Assembly (NCBI GenBank): GCA_014706295.1 | Contig: JACSVZ010000007.1 | Coordinates: forward strand, 6,105,699 to 6,169,698 | Direction of reading: 5' to 3' | Source of the DNA: Lycocorax pyrrhopterus obiensis | Taxonomy: Eukaryota; Chordata; Aves; Passeriformes; Paradisaeidae | Length of the DNA stretch: 64,000 nt | Part shown: in pieces, positions 25,866-39,221 of the stretch | Numbering within the stretch: position 1 is the stretch's first letter | Layout: every line of letters starts with the position of its first letter | Made by a program: the position numbers and the translations under genes | The notes under the pieces: model-generated | What the model saw: only the letters and a program-made list of their open reading frames with translations | The model's database searches: none | Told to the model about the DNA's origin: nothing

Positions 25866-28181
25866 CTTACTCATGATTTAGTAAGGTTTACAGTGAGGAA
25901 ACATACTGTAATAGCCAGTTGTTCTCTGGAAATGCAGACTTTTTTGTGCTTCATAATGAGAAAGGAAAAATCATGGCATTTTTAGCACCTTACATTTCAG
26001 ATAGAAAATTTCTATGATTATTAGTGGGGAAAAAATAGGAGTTACAGAATTTCCTTAAAAAGAAGGCTGTCAGAACCCATTAAATTTCCACATACAGAAG
26101 CAGAGACACAGATGACAATCCCATTCTAAAGTTTCACTCTTTAATCTGACACCACACGAAGATATTATGGTATTGTGGTGTTTTAGTCCTTTCTCTTGGC
26201 ATTTGCAGTTCTTCTGATGATCCACCCACCTTCTCTTCCCCCAGTCCCTAAGTACCAGTGTTCACATGGGTTTATAATCCAGTCTACTGTAGTGTAGTTA
26301 AATACATCTCACTGGTTTTAATTTTGTAACAGTTTCTTTCATACATCCAATGCTCTTATAATCACAGTGCTTCCTCAGTATTTCTCTGTTGCCCTGCACA
26401 TTCTCTTTTCTTACTGATTTCATTCAGAGTTGACGCTCAGCATCTTTCAGAACATAATCTTATTTTATAGACATAGGCTCTAATGCTTCCTTAGGGCTTG
26501 TCTGGTTATTGCTGTGCTCTGTGGCTGGGATGAACACACAGCGCTCAAAAAGTCACTGATGTGGCACCACTGGGTCTCTCCTGCAGCAGCTGCAATCAGC
26601 AGTGAGAAGGGATGACAATAACCAAAGCAGAAGCAGCTTGTCACCCACTTCGTCCCATGACACAGGACATCTGCTGAATCTGCTGGACTGTACATTAATG
26701 GGAATTAGCCCTTCAGCAGCTCCTGAAAGGAGACTACAAGTTTTACAATTTAACCATACCTCCAACTATCTTTGCTGTGTCCAAAGCAGAACTGTATTAC
26801 CTCAGATAGCCCGGTCTCTCAAGTTCAGGTTGTTCTGAGTTTAGGAACCTCTCCCACTTTGGCAAATACAACCTTTTGCAAAACAGCCAGAGTGCTATTT
26901 TTCCTAACCTCTATCCACTAAGCTGTTTTCACCACTCTTGGAGAGATCAGAGGCGGCTTTGAGAGAAAAAAATTCAATGTTAAGGGCAGGATTGTGCAGA
27001 TTTGAGATGGAGAAGCACATTTTTGAGAACAAGAACTACATTGCATAATCTTGCTATCAAGTATTCTTTCTGATAAGTCTGTAACATCATCTGGCAGGGA
27101 GAAAAGAAGTCCATGCGTTATTCCAAGAAAGAGAGATATATTGTCACTGTTATGCTCACAACATAACTATAAGAAACTATTTTATAACTGTCCATAGTCA
27201 AACATAAAATGCATGAATAGAGTCTGGAAATCTTACAAAGTGCAATCAATGAAAGACAAAATACTGAAAACCACCCATTTCTTACAGCCATATAAAGATA
27301 TTGCCAGCAACACAAAGAGTGCTAGAAACCATAAAAGTAGGGTGTAAAAAGATATTTGAAACTGTTTTGTTTGCAATCCTGCACCCTTTTAATTTTTTTT
27401 TCCTAGGGCAACAAATGTTATCACACTCCAGGGCTTCAGTTTAAAACAAAGAAACAAAAACTGCAAACTGCACAATATTTATTTTGTTGCCTTAGATCTA
27501 CAAGGTATATCAGAAAGCCACAAATTCCGCAAGGAAATTACAGTGTAAGTTAACATGGAGAGCTGAGAGGAACAGTAAGCATGATGTATGCTGAAATGAA
27601 TCCTCACTAGTATTTGCTAGACTAAAGCAAGGTGTATTGAAAGAGGCCTCCCTGCTATGTTTTGTTTCTTCCCCTGACAAAAATAATGAAGGTGATCTTC
27701 TCCACACTCCTGGAATTATAAAGAATTTGTCTGGCTGGTGTCTTAGAATATTTAATCCCTTTACATCAGCAAAGGGATTCACTCGCAGAGAAAGCATGCA
27801 GCACAGTGAATGCTGTAATCTTATTCTTTAAAAACATGGTTGGCACAGAAATTGTCCATTTTACTCAGGAGGATGCAATTACATTCCAGCTTTCATGTAA
27901 AGCTGCTTCATGAAATTGAAAAGCCTGCGCATGAACAGAAACAGAACAGCAGGGAAAAAACAAAGACTGTGCCTGGCTATGGATCATTTCTCCTTCTCCA
28001 CATGGTTTGAGGGAAAAATAGCTGGCTGCACTGGGCGAAGACAATCTGCAGTAAGCAGGCTAGTACCATCTCTGCTGACCTAATGGCTACAAGGAGTCTA
28101 GAATGAAGAGCTCAGACTCCTGGGGAAAGCAGATAATCCATCTCGTCATGTCTGTAAGTAAAGACTTTATGAGCTACATAG

Positions 28182-28230
28182 GAAAAAAAAAAAACAACCA
28201 CAGAAAAAAAACCAACAAAAAATACAGAGA
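28182..28230. repeat. A-rich low-complexity tract
   Basis: Runs of A interrupted by CAACCAC and CCAAC words. It lies inside, and explains much of, the longest minus-strand open frame here. Confidence 0.7.
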
Positions 28231-31200
28231 AATGGGAAGTCATGTTAGGTCTCAAGGGAGGAAAAAGAATCTTGCTAGTCAACCCAAATCCAGATGCTGG
28301 GACTGAAATAGAGGAGTCCCACTCACCGTTTGCTCTGCCAAAGCCTTTGAGCAACACAAATTGCCAGAAATGCTTTAACTTGAACAGGTTTCTGTAAGGA
28401 AATCCCAGTGTGTTCATTTGGTTTAGGAATGTTAATAAGAAAAATAAACTTTCTGAGACAGTGAAGGAGAAAAGAATTTCAAGGTGACGTCTTTGTTCCT
28501 TCCTCCCAGCTGGACATCGCAACGGGAGGAAACTCATGTAGAAGAAGGTATCAGGCACTTGCTTCAGGGTGCTGTCCTCCCAAGATGACAAAGACTTTGG
28601 TCAAATGAAGGCAGTCCCACTTTTACCAGCACAACACTTTGAAAAAACCATGTTTTCTCCCCATGCTAGAATGGGAGCTATTGTGAAACTCCTCCAAAAT
28701 TCAAATAATCACAAAGACATCTCTCATTTATCTCTGGCTGCATGATAATGAACAAAAGGAAAGTTGAAATTCAGATACAAACTATAAATATAATTTTCAG
28801 GTCAGAAACTCTCAGCTTAAGAAATTACACTCTGATTATGTAAGGCTACAGTAAGTTAATTAACATTTATTAATCAGTGTTCATTTCAATGTGAAATGCA
28901 GCACATGGAGTCAGAAGAGACTGTTTCTACATTCACACAAATATGGCCTATGTTGTGAGACATAACTGAGTGTAAATCTTGGTCGGTTAATTATCAAGGT
29001 CTTTACTGTGTAGTTTTGGATACTTTGATCAAAGGTTAAAAACTCCTGTGAGAGACAGATGAGCATTTGGAAAAAACATGGTGATCACATTTTATTATAA
29101 TTTCTCCTTGTTTTCTGAGTATCAAGCTGTTGGACAGAACAAAAAGTTCAAAGATCTTTTTGATGAATATCTTAAAAATGTCTAGTTGCTAGCAATAACA
29201 AGATTAAATTTCTGTACCCTTGGTATTTGGCGTGTCTGCCAAGGAAGAGCAAAGTTATTACCAATAACATCTTTGTTATGTAACGTAGAGAAATTTAAGT
29301 CACCACTGACAGTTCAATGAGGAGAACTACCAATAAAAAAATCGTATCACACATTCCTTAGTTTGCTCACATCTGTACTCTGATAAAGTATACACTGAGA
29401 AGTAGACATACCTGTCTGGTTTAATAATTTTGTATTTTTGGAGTAAAAATGAAAAAAGCGAAAGCGTGATAAGTCCACTGTGTGATTCAGAAGAAAGAAC
29501 TGTACAAGTTTCATCTCCTACTCCTTTGGTTCTACGCAACACTGCAGTGCTGAAGTGAATCCAAAATTCACAACGGGAACCTAAGATCTGGAGGACAAGA
29601 TGAGATCCATCTTGAGCTAAAACACCCAGACCCCACACAGACAGACAAACCTCAGAACTGACTGCTGCAAAGTGCTGAAATAAACCAAATACAGGCACCC
29701 TAAGAGATCATTTTGCTTTCACCCAGCTTTGGGAGTAAAGGCTGCTGTGCAGTGTGGAGAAAGTCACCACAGTCTTCACAAGGCACTTGGTGGCAGCTGC
29801 ACTGGATATTGAATGACCTGAGATGGGCTCCTTTTGAAACAATTAAGACAACCTTTTATGTTTTCTCTAAACTTAGTACACGTTCAACAGCAACTGCAGA
29901 GGTATGCTTATTTATTCAAGAAAAATACTTGAAATCAAAATAAATTTTTGCTAAACGAAACCACTTTCAAGATATCAATGTAAAATGCTTTTGCATGCTT
30001 TTCATTTGAGACAAAAAATGCATTGCTCACTTAAATTCTTTTCTTATCTGGTTAGATCACCTTCTACTGCATAGAAAACTGCATTTACTTTCCTATATGT
30101 AGGGTTGATTATATTTTGCCTCAATTTTTATGCAATCATACTCAATTTCTATTTGAAGAGGTCAGAAAACCCGGCCAGAAAACCAACAATTTTTTCCACA
30201 GTCATAACATCATTCTCTTTCTTTAGAAAAGCTTATGAAACCTATTTATTTTAGCATTTTCTCACAGGCAATGCTTACAAATCATTGCTTTCTAAGGTTA
30301 TTTTTTTGTTTCTTCTTTCTGGAGACTCTTCAACTCATTTCTATCTGAAATTGCAGTATCCAAAACTTGTGTTAGATGAAGCGTCAGCAATTTCAAATCA
30401 GGATAATTATGTCCTTTGTCTTTCATGCAATATTCCTCACCATAAACTGCAGAGTCACATTTGTCTCTTTTTGCAATAGCTTCACATTGTCAACTCACTC
30501 TGTTTGTTTTTCCCCATGAGCCTAAGTTTGTGTTCCAAATCCTGCTCTAGCCAGCACAACTACAGGGTGGATAATGCAGTCTTCACCTTCTGCTTGCTGA
30601 TATGGGGGAAAGAGGCCACTGACTTTCACACACAATCCATGGAGTCAGGCACATGCCTCAGCAAGACTCAAAAACTAGCTCAGTTACTGACCAGGGAGAC
30701 TGCTGGCATCAACCCACTCCAAGTACCACTGCAGGCAGCCCAAGGGAATACTGGGACCAGCACCACACTTTGCATTCCCCCTCTTTCCTCCAGATTGAAA
30801 GATGGGCTCCCTCAGCCACCTGGAATACCGTTTAGAATCCTCTCCCAAAGACAGGCACTGTTCCAGGAGGGTTAAATCAAAAACCATAGTAGGCAAAACG
30901 GCAGGATCTCAGTACAACAGCACCTCACTTAGATCACATTTGAAAAGGTGAGGCCAGGAGTCATTTCATCACAGAAAATATTTTTTCCCACAGGTTCTGG
31001 CTCACAGAACAACTTAGCTTATAGATGGCCTGTGCCCTCTGCCTTGCTAAAGCAAACTTAACTCTTCTGGCTGAAGAGATATTACTGTGCTGGAAAGAGC
31101 TGAAAAGTCTCAGTACCTAAAGAAGAATGAACATGGCTCTGAAAGCTAACAGCAGCTGGAATAGGCTGGGGAACATTTCTGTGACAGCTTCAATATTTAA

Positions 31201-33183
31201 CCAGTAAAACATGGAACATGAATCTTGATTTCCTATGCAGTGTTTTGGTGTGGACTTTAGTTCCTGGAGTAATTAATGCCAAGAGAAACCCTTCTCACAC
31301 AGCAAACTAGGTGCTCACCTAGATTCTTAGCAAACTCATATGTTTTCCAGACAGTAATCATTTGTGAGAATTTATTTTTAACATAAATTCTGCTGTAATA
31401 TGAAAGTTCAACTGCTACTGATTGTCAGCTTTCCCTAGATTTAGGCAACAATGTATTTTGGGAGTATGACTCAGGAAAACATTCATATGACCAAGTAAAG
31501 CAGGTGGCCAGGACCTACCACATAGCATCAGCTTCATCAGAACATCCTCAGAGAAGGAAAAATAGCTCCCAGCTCTTTGGGGAGATGATCACAGGGTGGA
31601 AGGAAAAAAAACTGTTCTAAGGTATAGGTTATAATTATTACAACAAATAAAGAAACTGCAGAGTCTTTTGCCTCAGCTTCACAAATAGATACATTTTAAA
31701 AAAACACTATTTTTCTGATGAAAGTGTTTATATTGTGCTGTCAGTAAGTCTTGAAAAAACTCATTTACACAAGGGACCTCAGTCATAAGTTTAAATTATG
31801 CCTCTGCCAAAGAAACAGCTTACCTGGTTCTCCCTCAAAAGTATCTCACACAGCAGCACAGCTCATTTATTCCCCCAATGTTTCCCCCACCAGGAGAGAG
31901 AATGTTTGTTAGTCTGTTGGGAAGGGAGATGTCCAAGATCCCATAAAATTCTCCCTGTCTTGTGCAGATTTATGCCCAGCACTGGCTCCTGTGGCTGCAC
32001 AGGAGCAGGAGGCTGGCAGACATTGCACTGAGGTACCACAAGTAACAGTGCGGCCAAAGCGTCGCGTTCCACTGGGATGCCTTCATCTCCCTCACGTGGA
32101 TAAGAGGGATTTGTTATTCCTGCCATTCCCTTGCCCCCTAACAAGGCTGTGCCCAAGTCAGCTGTTATAAAAGCTGGGGAGACTCAAGGTAAGTTTTTCA
32201 TCTTCAGCCAGAGATTTGAGAATGGGATTCTACCTCAGAATCCTCAAATCAGCACTCCAGGAGCACTCCACAGGCAGTCCTGATGCACGCTGATTCCTGG
32301 GAAGTACCTACCTTTAGAGACATGGGTTGCTCCCTTTAATTAGAACCAGAAGTATGCTGGTACTTGGAACAGTGTGCACGCACGTGCTTCAACTCCGACT
32401 TGAATTCCTGCTTGTGGGAAAAGGGATTGCACACCCAACCTCTGCCTTGAGCTCAGAACAGATACCATTTCTGCATTTCCCACCTCAAGAATACCTAGCA
32501 ACAAGCATATTCTTGATGCAGTTAACTGATTTTTAACCAAAACTGCCTTCTGGATGCACTCTAGCTTATTTGATTATATGTTAATCAGAACTAAAGATAG
32601 GTCTAAAAGGAATAAAAATTTTCATCCATCCACAAGGAGACTTATGGGTTTATTTTACTTGCAAGCAGATCCCATCTGATCTGTCACTTAATTTAAAAAG
32701 TTTTCTAGATTTAGCTATCTTTCAAAGAAGCCCATGACTACAGAAACACTAGTGATATCTGCAAGTCACAAAGCATTAATTTACCATGAATCAAAAAAGA
32801 GCTTTTTTTCTTGGGTATTCAAGATTTGGTTTGGGTTATTGTTTGGTTTGGGTTTTTTTTCTTTTTTAGGTTTAGGTTCTGTTATCTTTTAAAGTTCAAG
32901 GATAAGGGACTATATCCTCCTCACTGAAAGTTACTTCCTTAGCATTCTTTTACAAATTCATCACAAAACCACCAAACATTTTTATTCCTTCTTTTGGTTA
33001 GGAAATGTTAACACGTAGCTGTAAGCAGCTGAGTGGAAATACATTAGCAGAGCTTTCCTGCAGTCCACATTATGACTGAGCTCAGATATTTACTCATATG
33101 AACTATACCACTCAGTGATATTGTCAATAAGAGTTAATTATATAAAGGTTCCACTAGACAGTACAATAACAATTTTCAGAAGA

Positions 33184-33200
33184 TTTTTTTTTTTTTTTTT
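33184..33200. repeat. Poly(T) tract, 17 bp
   Basis: Seventeen uninterrupted T residues followed by GCAG. It resembles a polypyrimidine tract plus acceptor, but no supported exon follows. Confidence 0.85.
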
Positions 33201-36200
33201 GCAGATGATTCTGCTTTTTGAGCTAGGAAAAAATGCTTTAGAGGTAATAACATTCACTTTATTCAGTGGCTTTAAGAAATGATGAGCATGGTTCGGGTTT
33301 TATATAGAGTCCTGAATACTGGCTAGACTCTTACAATTATAATTTTTTTCTGGGCAAGCTACTTTCAGTGACAGGTATCACATCATCATTCCACTTTGCA
33401 GAAAATGGACTCTATTTTTTATGCATTCACAAACACTCAAATGATACAAACTTGGGGGTTTTGACTTATTGGCTGCTGATGCATAAAATGCAGGACCAGC
33501 TCCTATTGTGTTATTGTCTGGCTCCCATTAGCATGTTAATATAAATAACAAATCTCAGGGGTGTATCTGGGGTGAGCTAAGACACCCCATTTTCAGGAGG
33601 TTCTTTCTGATATCAAGCTTTCATTATCCTTAAGAATCTGGATACTCCAGCATGTGAGGGGAGGATAGTAGGAAGAGTGCCTCATACTCAGGCATGATGA
33701 CTCCATCAACTTTCACTGGACTATTTTCAACATTCAGGTCCAGGGTTAAAATCTGATATATTGGTGCTGCATGCTACCTATGGCTCCCCTTGGAAGCAGG
33801 AAGGTCCTTCAAGGGTTTTTGTATGTTTATTTGCAAGATCAGAGAGCTGGTGTTCAGGGATGGAAAGCCAGACAAAATTGCAGCATCCAAAGGGGAGATA
33901 AAAACCACCGACTGCAGAGACAGGACTTTAAATCCATGTGAGCAGTCAATAACAAAAACCACAAACCACAGACTTGGGAATTCAGCAATTCTCCTCAAGC
34001 TCAATTCACTCTCAAGGCTGAATTATTCAGTACACTTCTTTTTTTTTCTCCCGGTAGAGTTTGCAAAAGCTGTCAAGGAAGAGATTGTCAAATTAGAAGG
34101 CAAATCAGAAGAGATGTGTTTTCCTCCCTCTTTTTCAAGTTTTAAGGAAGCTTTCTCAAGATAGATTAAAATTGCATGTGACAAGCTACAGCACCCAGAG
34201 TACTCTCTATTAACAATGTGAATGGTATAAAGATCAAGAAAAAAATGGTGATCTGCTATAAAGAGGTCATGAAAGTGGTCCATCATATCAAAGAGCTTGT
34301 ATTAATGTTAAGCTGTTTGCAGTCTTCCGGGCAGCATCTCCTACTTTGAGCTTGCAACTTTTCCTTAGGCAGTAAAGTTTTGTCCAACGGCAAAACGGGG
34401 AAAAGAATGACTGAAAAAGAAAAAAATAAACCAAAAATCCCACTGATGAGCTGCAGTCTGGTTTTTTCTCATAACCTTCTTTCAGACAACTCATTCATTA
34501 TCCACACCCTTTCAACTCACTCTGGAAAAGGCAGCTGAGTCCCAGTTGTATCAGGACATTGGCTGTCAGATCCTAATCCTCTAGAACAGCGCAGCTTCCA
34601 GTGACACTTGATGGCATCTCAGAGATTTGACACACTTTGCCTCTGCTCAGTGCAGGAGACACTTAGCTCTTCCTTCAGGACCTGCTGTGAGAAAGCTACC
34701 TACCATCATTCAGAAAACCCCAGAATGGCATTTTACTCATTCTGACATGGGAACAGCTTACAGGCCTCCTGCAGAGGAAAGGACAAAGATCAGTACTATC
34801 CTAGCATTTAACACTGTTTTTATGCATTGTGTTTTTAAAATCTAAGCAGATGTCAATAAATGACATGTGAGTTTCAAATAAAAAGCCCTAAGATCTTATA
34901 AAAACCATAACAAAAATACACTACTATCCCTTCTTTCCTCAGAGTATGTAATTCTGATCTCCACATCTTCAAATGACTCCATATTATTACCTGTACTCAA
35001 GAACAGCTATTTTTTCATGTTAACATCATCAAAGTGATGATACCACCTTCCCTTCAGTTAGCACTAACCTGTTTCCATATGACCTCTAGAAGTCAATGAT
35101 GAGAGAAAGCCCACAGCCACACACCTATTTTCTTACTCCTCCCCTTAAAGGCACTCCTAAAATCTGTGGAGAGTAACTAACTCATCTCAAGAATGACACC
35201 GCTCAGAAAAGCATCATCTCAAAAAACCCCTCAGTTGTAGTTACTCAGATTTCCATTTCCTGTATGTTTACCTAAGCATTTTCTACTTTTCAGCAGCAGA
35301 AAAACATATATCCACCAGGAACAGAAGGGTAACTGTATATATGAAGGAGAGTGAGGCAGAAAGTCTGGCACAGCCAATAACAAAAACATTTTTGATAGAG
35401 GTATCAATCTTTGAGCCTACAATGGCATTTCCCTTCTCCAGCCTGGACTGCAGGTGACTGCCTTTGGAGAAATAGCCTCCTTTAACCACAGCAATGTTCT
35501 CCTTGTTCTCTGTCTTTTGGTCCTACTCTTTAATTACAGATTCTCACACTTTGATTTTTGGGGTAAAAAAAAAAGTCTTGTTTGTTCTGTTGCACTAATA
35601 ACTTAGTTGCTCTATGTGTTTTGTTGATTTCCTGAAATACCCCAGGCCTCTCTTCTTCCCTTTTGTTAAAGAAAAAGGTACTCCCATGATGAGCTGTGCC
35701 CAAATGGGCAAATGTAAGTCAAGCAATTATAAATACTCAACACAAACACTTGATAAGTTCTGGTTGCAGCACAGCCATAATAAAAATTCCGATGCAAGCT
35801 GCCTTACTTTCTTCCAGAAATGCATTTGTTTCATGAATGCCTCAGCTTTGAAGGTGACTTCATTGCCAGCAATCCTTGCGTTGCTGCCGGAACACTGGGG
35901 AAAAGCTTTATTTCAAGAAAAGAAAGACGAACGTGTCAATTGATGATGACAGAACTGTTGTAGGTCAAACAGTTAAACTTATTCTGACTCCGTGTGTAGC
36001 AGGCTTGGGATTTTTTTTCCCTAACTCCTGAGTGCACTGTATTGTGCAAGGGCAGCTCTGAGCTAAACAGAAAAAAGAAATAACTTATTGTGATCAGTAC
36101 AAATTGTAACTCTCAGGATGAGGTTAACAAGAGCATCCCACTGCATCATGCAATGACCTTCTAGGACCAAAGTTAATTAGTGCAGCATTCATTAGGGATC

Positions 36201-36615
36201 TTAAATGTAACATGGTCCCCTCAACTGGGAAAATCTGCAGCCGACACAGGAGTAAGCTCAACACAACTAGGAGTGCCTGCAAGAAGAGAAACATGCTGTC
36301 AGTGATAACAAAATGGCAGATATAACCTGGTTCTCACAAACAGGCTCAGAAAGGAAATGTTGCACTTGCTTTGAGACACAGCTGATTACATTTACTGCTG
36401 TTATCTCCAGAGACATCAGCATTTGCTCACACAGTGCACTTAGAGCCTTGGAGAATAGATGCCTTTGTTTACTAGCAGTGATGCCCAAATAGCTTCATGG
36501 TCTCTCTTCCACCAGACTGAAAAATTTCCCTCTCCAAGCACCTGTATTACAAACATCTCAGCACGTTCAAATTGCTGCTATTTAAAAAAAAACAAAGCAA
36601 GATATTTCAGTTATA

Positions 36616-36621
36616 GGAGAA
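36616..36621. repeat. Target site duplication, left copy (GGAGAA)
   Basis: GGAGAA immediately left of the solo LTR is repeated at 36987-36992 on its right. A 6-bp duplication is the usual size for alpha/beta-retrovirus-like (ERVK-type) integration. Confidence 0.8.
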
Positions 36622-36986
36622 TGTTGCTGTTTTCCCCACGGACGAGTGGAGAAACAACACGAAGTCCAGGCTCAGGATAAATGGAAGCACTTTAATGAAC
36701 TCTCAGAAGGCTTTTATATGTTAGTTCACAAAGTGTATTAAGCGGCATAAGGTAATTGGTTTTTTGCCATCCACCCCTTAAGGGGATTGGCCAAGTTCTA
36801 AGACACCCACCTCTGAATGTTTTTCCAGTTAGAACCATAACAATCCTGCAAAACAACCTGCAGCTGCAAGAAGTTTACAAAACTGTAACATTGTTTTGAG
36901 TTACTTGCATGGGAAAGACAGAACGCTCACAAAAATGCTGCAGAGAGCTGAAGAAATTCTCTGCTGGAGCTTTTTCAGCATCCATA
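36622..36986 (-). mobile_element. Solo LTR of an endogenous retrovirus, minus strand (copy 1)
   Basis: This 365-bp unit matches 42135-42501 along its whole length, roughly 85-90% identical by eye, and is flanked by the 6-bp repeat GGAGAA. On the minus strand it has an LTR layout: a CATATAAAAG TATA box (36711-36720), an ATTAAA poly(A)-type signal (36691-36696), then a short segment ending in GGGGAAAACAGCAACA. No gag, pol or env remnant adjoins it, so it is a solo LTR left by recombination. The 6-bp duplication suggests an ERVK-type family, but the family name is not established. It lies about 2.2 kb upstream of the SYT9 start codon, in antisense orientation. Confidence 0.85.
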
Positions 36987-36992
36987 GGAGAA
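36987..36992. repeat. Target site duplication, right copy (GGAGAA)
   Basis: Partner of 36616-36621, directly abutting the end of the LTR unit. Confidence 0.8.
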
Positions 36993-38499
36993 GGATAAAG
37001 AAATTACTACTTCATCACCAGGCTGCCCAGAGCTCACTCTGCAGCAAGCCTGAATCCCAAGCCAGCAATGAGCTTGTGGTCCCGCAGGATAAAAACCACA
37101 CTCTGGTAAATGCATTAATATCACTTTGCAGTTGATACATTTGTCTGTCCTGGACAGAGGGCAAGCTACAGAACAGCACAGCCATCTTGGTCAGGGCCAC
37201 ACTACCAAAATATAGCCAAATAATATACAGAATAATACAAAAATTATAAGCAAATTGTACAGTAATTCAAAATCTGGTCACACGTGATCACTGGACTTTG
37301 ACTGTACTTTACAGATATCTCTGTCAGTGGTCTTTGATAGCTCCTCTGTCCTCCCTCCTCTTTGACATATCACCAGCATTAGCACGAACCCGATTTTCTG
37401 TTACAGATTAGAAAGTTTCTGTCTCTAGAGAATTTACATACATATGAATAATTTGATAGCCCTCTTGAACCTGCTTTTCCCTAAAAGACATTCTGGTATC
37501 TGTAGTTCTACCAAGTTCTTTAAAATCTGCCCCTTCTTCACTGCAGCAGGTAAAGAGGCAGGACTGCTGAAGCCTGATCCTTCATTTCAGAGAAAGCGCT
37601 CTGACTGACAGCACTTCTTAAGAATTGTCTTTCTCCCTGCATGCTTGGAGAAACAAACAAATCACATTGGTTTTTCCAGCACCAAGATGAGTATTTGCGT
37701 GGCATTTATTGAGACTAGTAGAGAATTTCACATGATTAGATGTGAAAACATATACCGATGTCATCAAAATCTCTGTCCCTCAAAAATGATCACAATGCTA
37801 ACAACTGTAACAGCTACATACTGTTTTATTATCTATTATCAATTCTTAACAACAACAAGCCAGCATGAGTGAGTCACCTGACCACTGGTGGAATTATGCC
37901 TGGCTTATACAATCATGTTTTACAGATATCATTTTTCTATTAAAAAGGGAGGGTGAAGGGAGGAATGCCTTTCAGACATAAGCAATGCTGCCAAAGCACT
38001 AGGAGGCAAGTTATACTAGTAAACAACTTTTCTCATTAATATCCTCTCCTTTCCCAGAATGCATCTTATTTAGATGATATACTTTTTTCTTTAAGAACAA
38101 GAAAAGCTTCTACTAGAAGATGATGCTATTTCTAGAACCGTTATCAGCAGTCTTTAAACAGTAGGCTGAACATCCACACCGGTCTGAACTTTCTGAGCTC
38201 ATCGTGGCCTTTGATATTTGCTTAAACTATTATAAAAGGGAGAGAGAGAGAAAAAAAAATGAAGTTAAATGGAGCAGCCAGTTCTCAGCTTTTCCCCTCA
38301 TGACACCCACCAGCCTCCCAGCCTACAAACCCAGAAAGCGAAGCAGCACCTTACGAATCTCCTACTTGTCAGGATAAACATGCCTAATGGCAGACATCTC
38401 CTCAGCCCCCACCTCCTTCGGGAAGGCTCTCCTGCCGTCCCCTCCAGCGATGGCTGGGTCTCAGGTGCCTGAGGTTTCTCAGCAGTGCTTTAACTCTTT
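36993..38499. other. SYT9 upstream flank between solo LTR and CpG island
   Basis: No gene is seen. A TATAAAAGGG word followed by an AG/A-rich run lies at 38231-38260, a possible but unsupported promoter element. GC content rises from about 38270 towards the island. Confidence 0.5.
38241..38259. repeat. (AG)5 plus poly(A) purine tract
   Basis: Five AG dinucleotides followed by nine A residues, directly after a TATAAAAGGG word. Confidence 0.8.
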
Positions 38500-38768
38500 T
38501 CAACCCATCAACCCCCCCGGCCAAAACATGAATCTGCTGAACGAAGATCGCCGTTCCGCCCGGGGTACATCTCTAACATTCTCCCCTCCCCGGGCTCCCG
38601 ACTGCGAGGGTGCGCGTTCCGGATAGCGAGGCATTTGCGGTCCATTAGCCGAGGAACGGGATCGCTTCTGAGCAGGAGCGGGCACTGAGGCACAAGGGCA
38701 CCCGGCCCGGGACAAGCCGAGCGCCGGCGGGGGGCCGGGCCTGCCCGCCATGGGGAGGCGGGGGACGG

Positions 38769-38780
38769 GGCGCTGTCCGT
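38769..38780 (-). promoter_or_regulatory. Possible REST/RE1 half-site
   Basis: On the minus strand this reads ACGGACAGCGCC, identical to the right half of the canonical RE1 element. The left half (TCAGCACC) is not at the canonical spacing; a CAGCACC word lies close by at 38794-38800 but on the + strand. Half-sites occur by chance in GC-rich DNA. Confidence 0.3.
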
Positions 38781-39090
38781 CAGGACCCGCGCCCAGCACC
38801 GTGCTCCGCCAGCCCCTGCGCCGCCTCTGAAGTTTCCACCCGCGCCCGCTCCGGGCCGCGCACGGGCGCCTGCGCTGGGGGCCGCGGGCGGCGGGCGGGA
38901 CGCGGCCGGGGCGCGGGGCAGTCCTGCCCCCGGGGCGGAGAGGGGCGCGGCGGCCCCCGCCCGCTCCCTCGCCGGCAGCGCTGCGCCAGCGCGGCTGGGC
39001 GGCCGCGGCGCCGGCGCTCCCCGCCCTCGCGTTCAACTGGTGGGACCCCCGGCCGCCCCCGGCCGCGGCACCGGGGGGAGCGGCGGGCGG

Positions 39091-39110
39091 CCCGGCCCGG
39101 CCCGGCCCGG
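39091..39110. repeat. (CCCGG)4 tandem repeat
   Basis: Four perfect CCCGG units in the CpG island about 125 bp before the SYT9 start codon, probably in the 5' UTR or core promoter. It is a likely site of length polymorphism. Confidence 0.85.
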
Positions 39111-39221
39111 CGGGGCGGGCGCCGCCGGCTGAGGAGGATGCGGGCGGCGGCGCGGCGGCTGCAGGCGGGCGGCGGGCAGCGGCGCGGCGCCTGACCGCAG
39201 GGCTCCGCTCCGCTCCCGAGG

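Larger units (their letters stand above)
16633..36615. other. Long gene-poor flanking interval, no gene seen
   Basis: Twenty kilobases with no recognisable protein-coding exon, RNA gene or CR1/LTR body. The largest open frame is 159 codons on the minus strand (28112-28591). It spans an A-rich tract, which gives a poly-Phe/Val hydrophobic stretch, and has no recognised motif. Small local features are a 12-bp tandem duplication at 25842-25865, an A-rich tract at 28182-28230 and a 17-T run at 33184-33200. Old repeats or regulatory elements may be hidden here. Confidence 0.5.

Noticed and set aside
28112..28591. 159-codon minus-strand open frame
   Set aside because: Part of its length is an A-rich tract read as Phe/Val; no motif and no splice or promoter context.
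32165..32195. TATAAAAGC word with a GTAAGT donor-like site 25 bp later
   Set aside because: The donor would fall before the expected transcription start; no exon is supported.
33205..33243. 39-bp micro-exon-like segment between T17-GCAG and GAG|GTAATA
   Set aside because: It lies in the upstream flank with no gene to belong to, and is expected by chance after a poly(T) run.
34060..34164. Helical-looking reading (AKAVKEEIVKLEGKSEE) after a pyrimidine tract ending GGTAG
   Set aside because: No clear splice donor follows, no family match, and no neighbouring exon.
38500..39036. 178-codon minus-strand open frame in the CpG island
   Set aside because: Ala/Arg/Gly/Pro-rich, stop-free because of GC content, with no recognisable motif; a shadow of promoter sequence.
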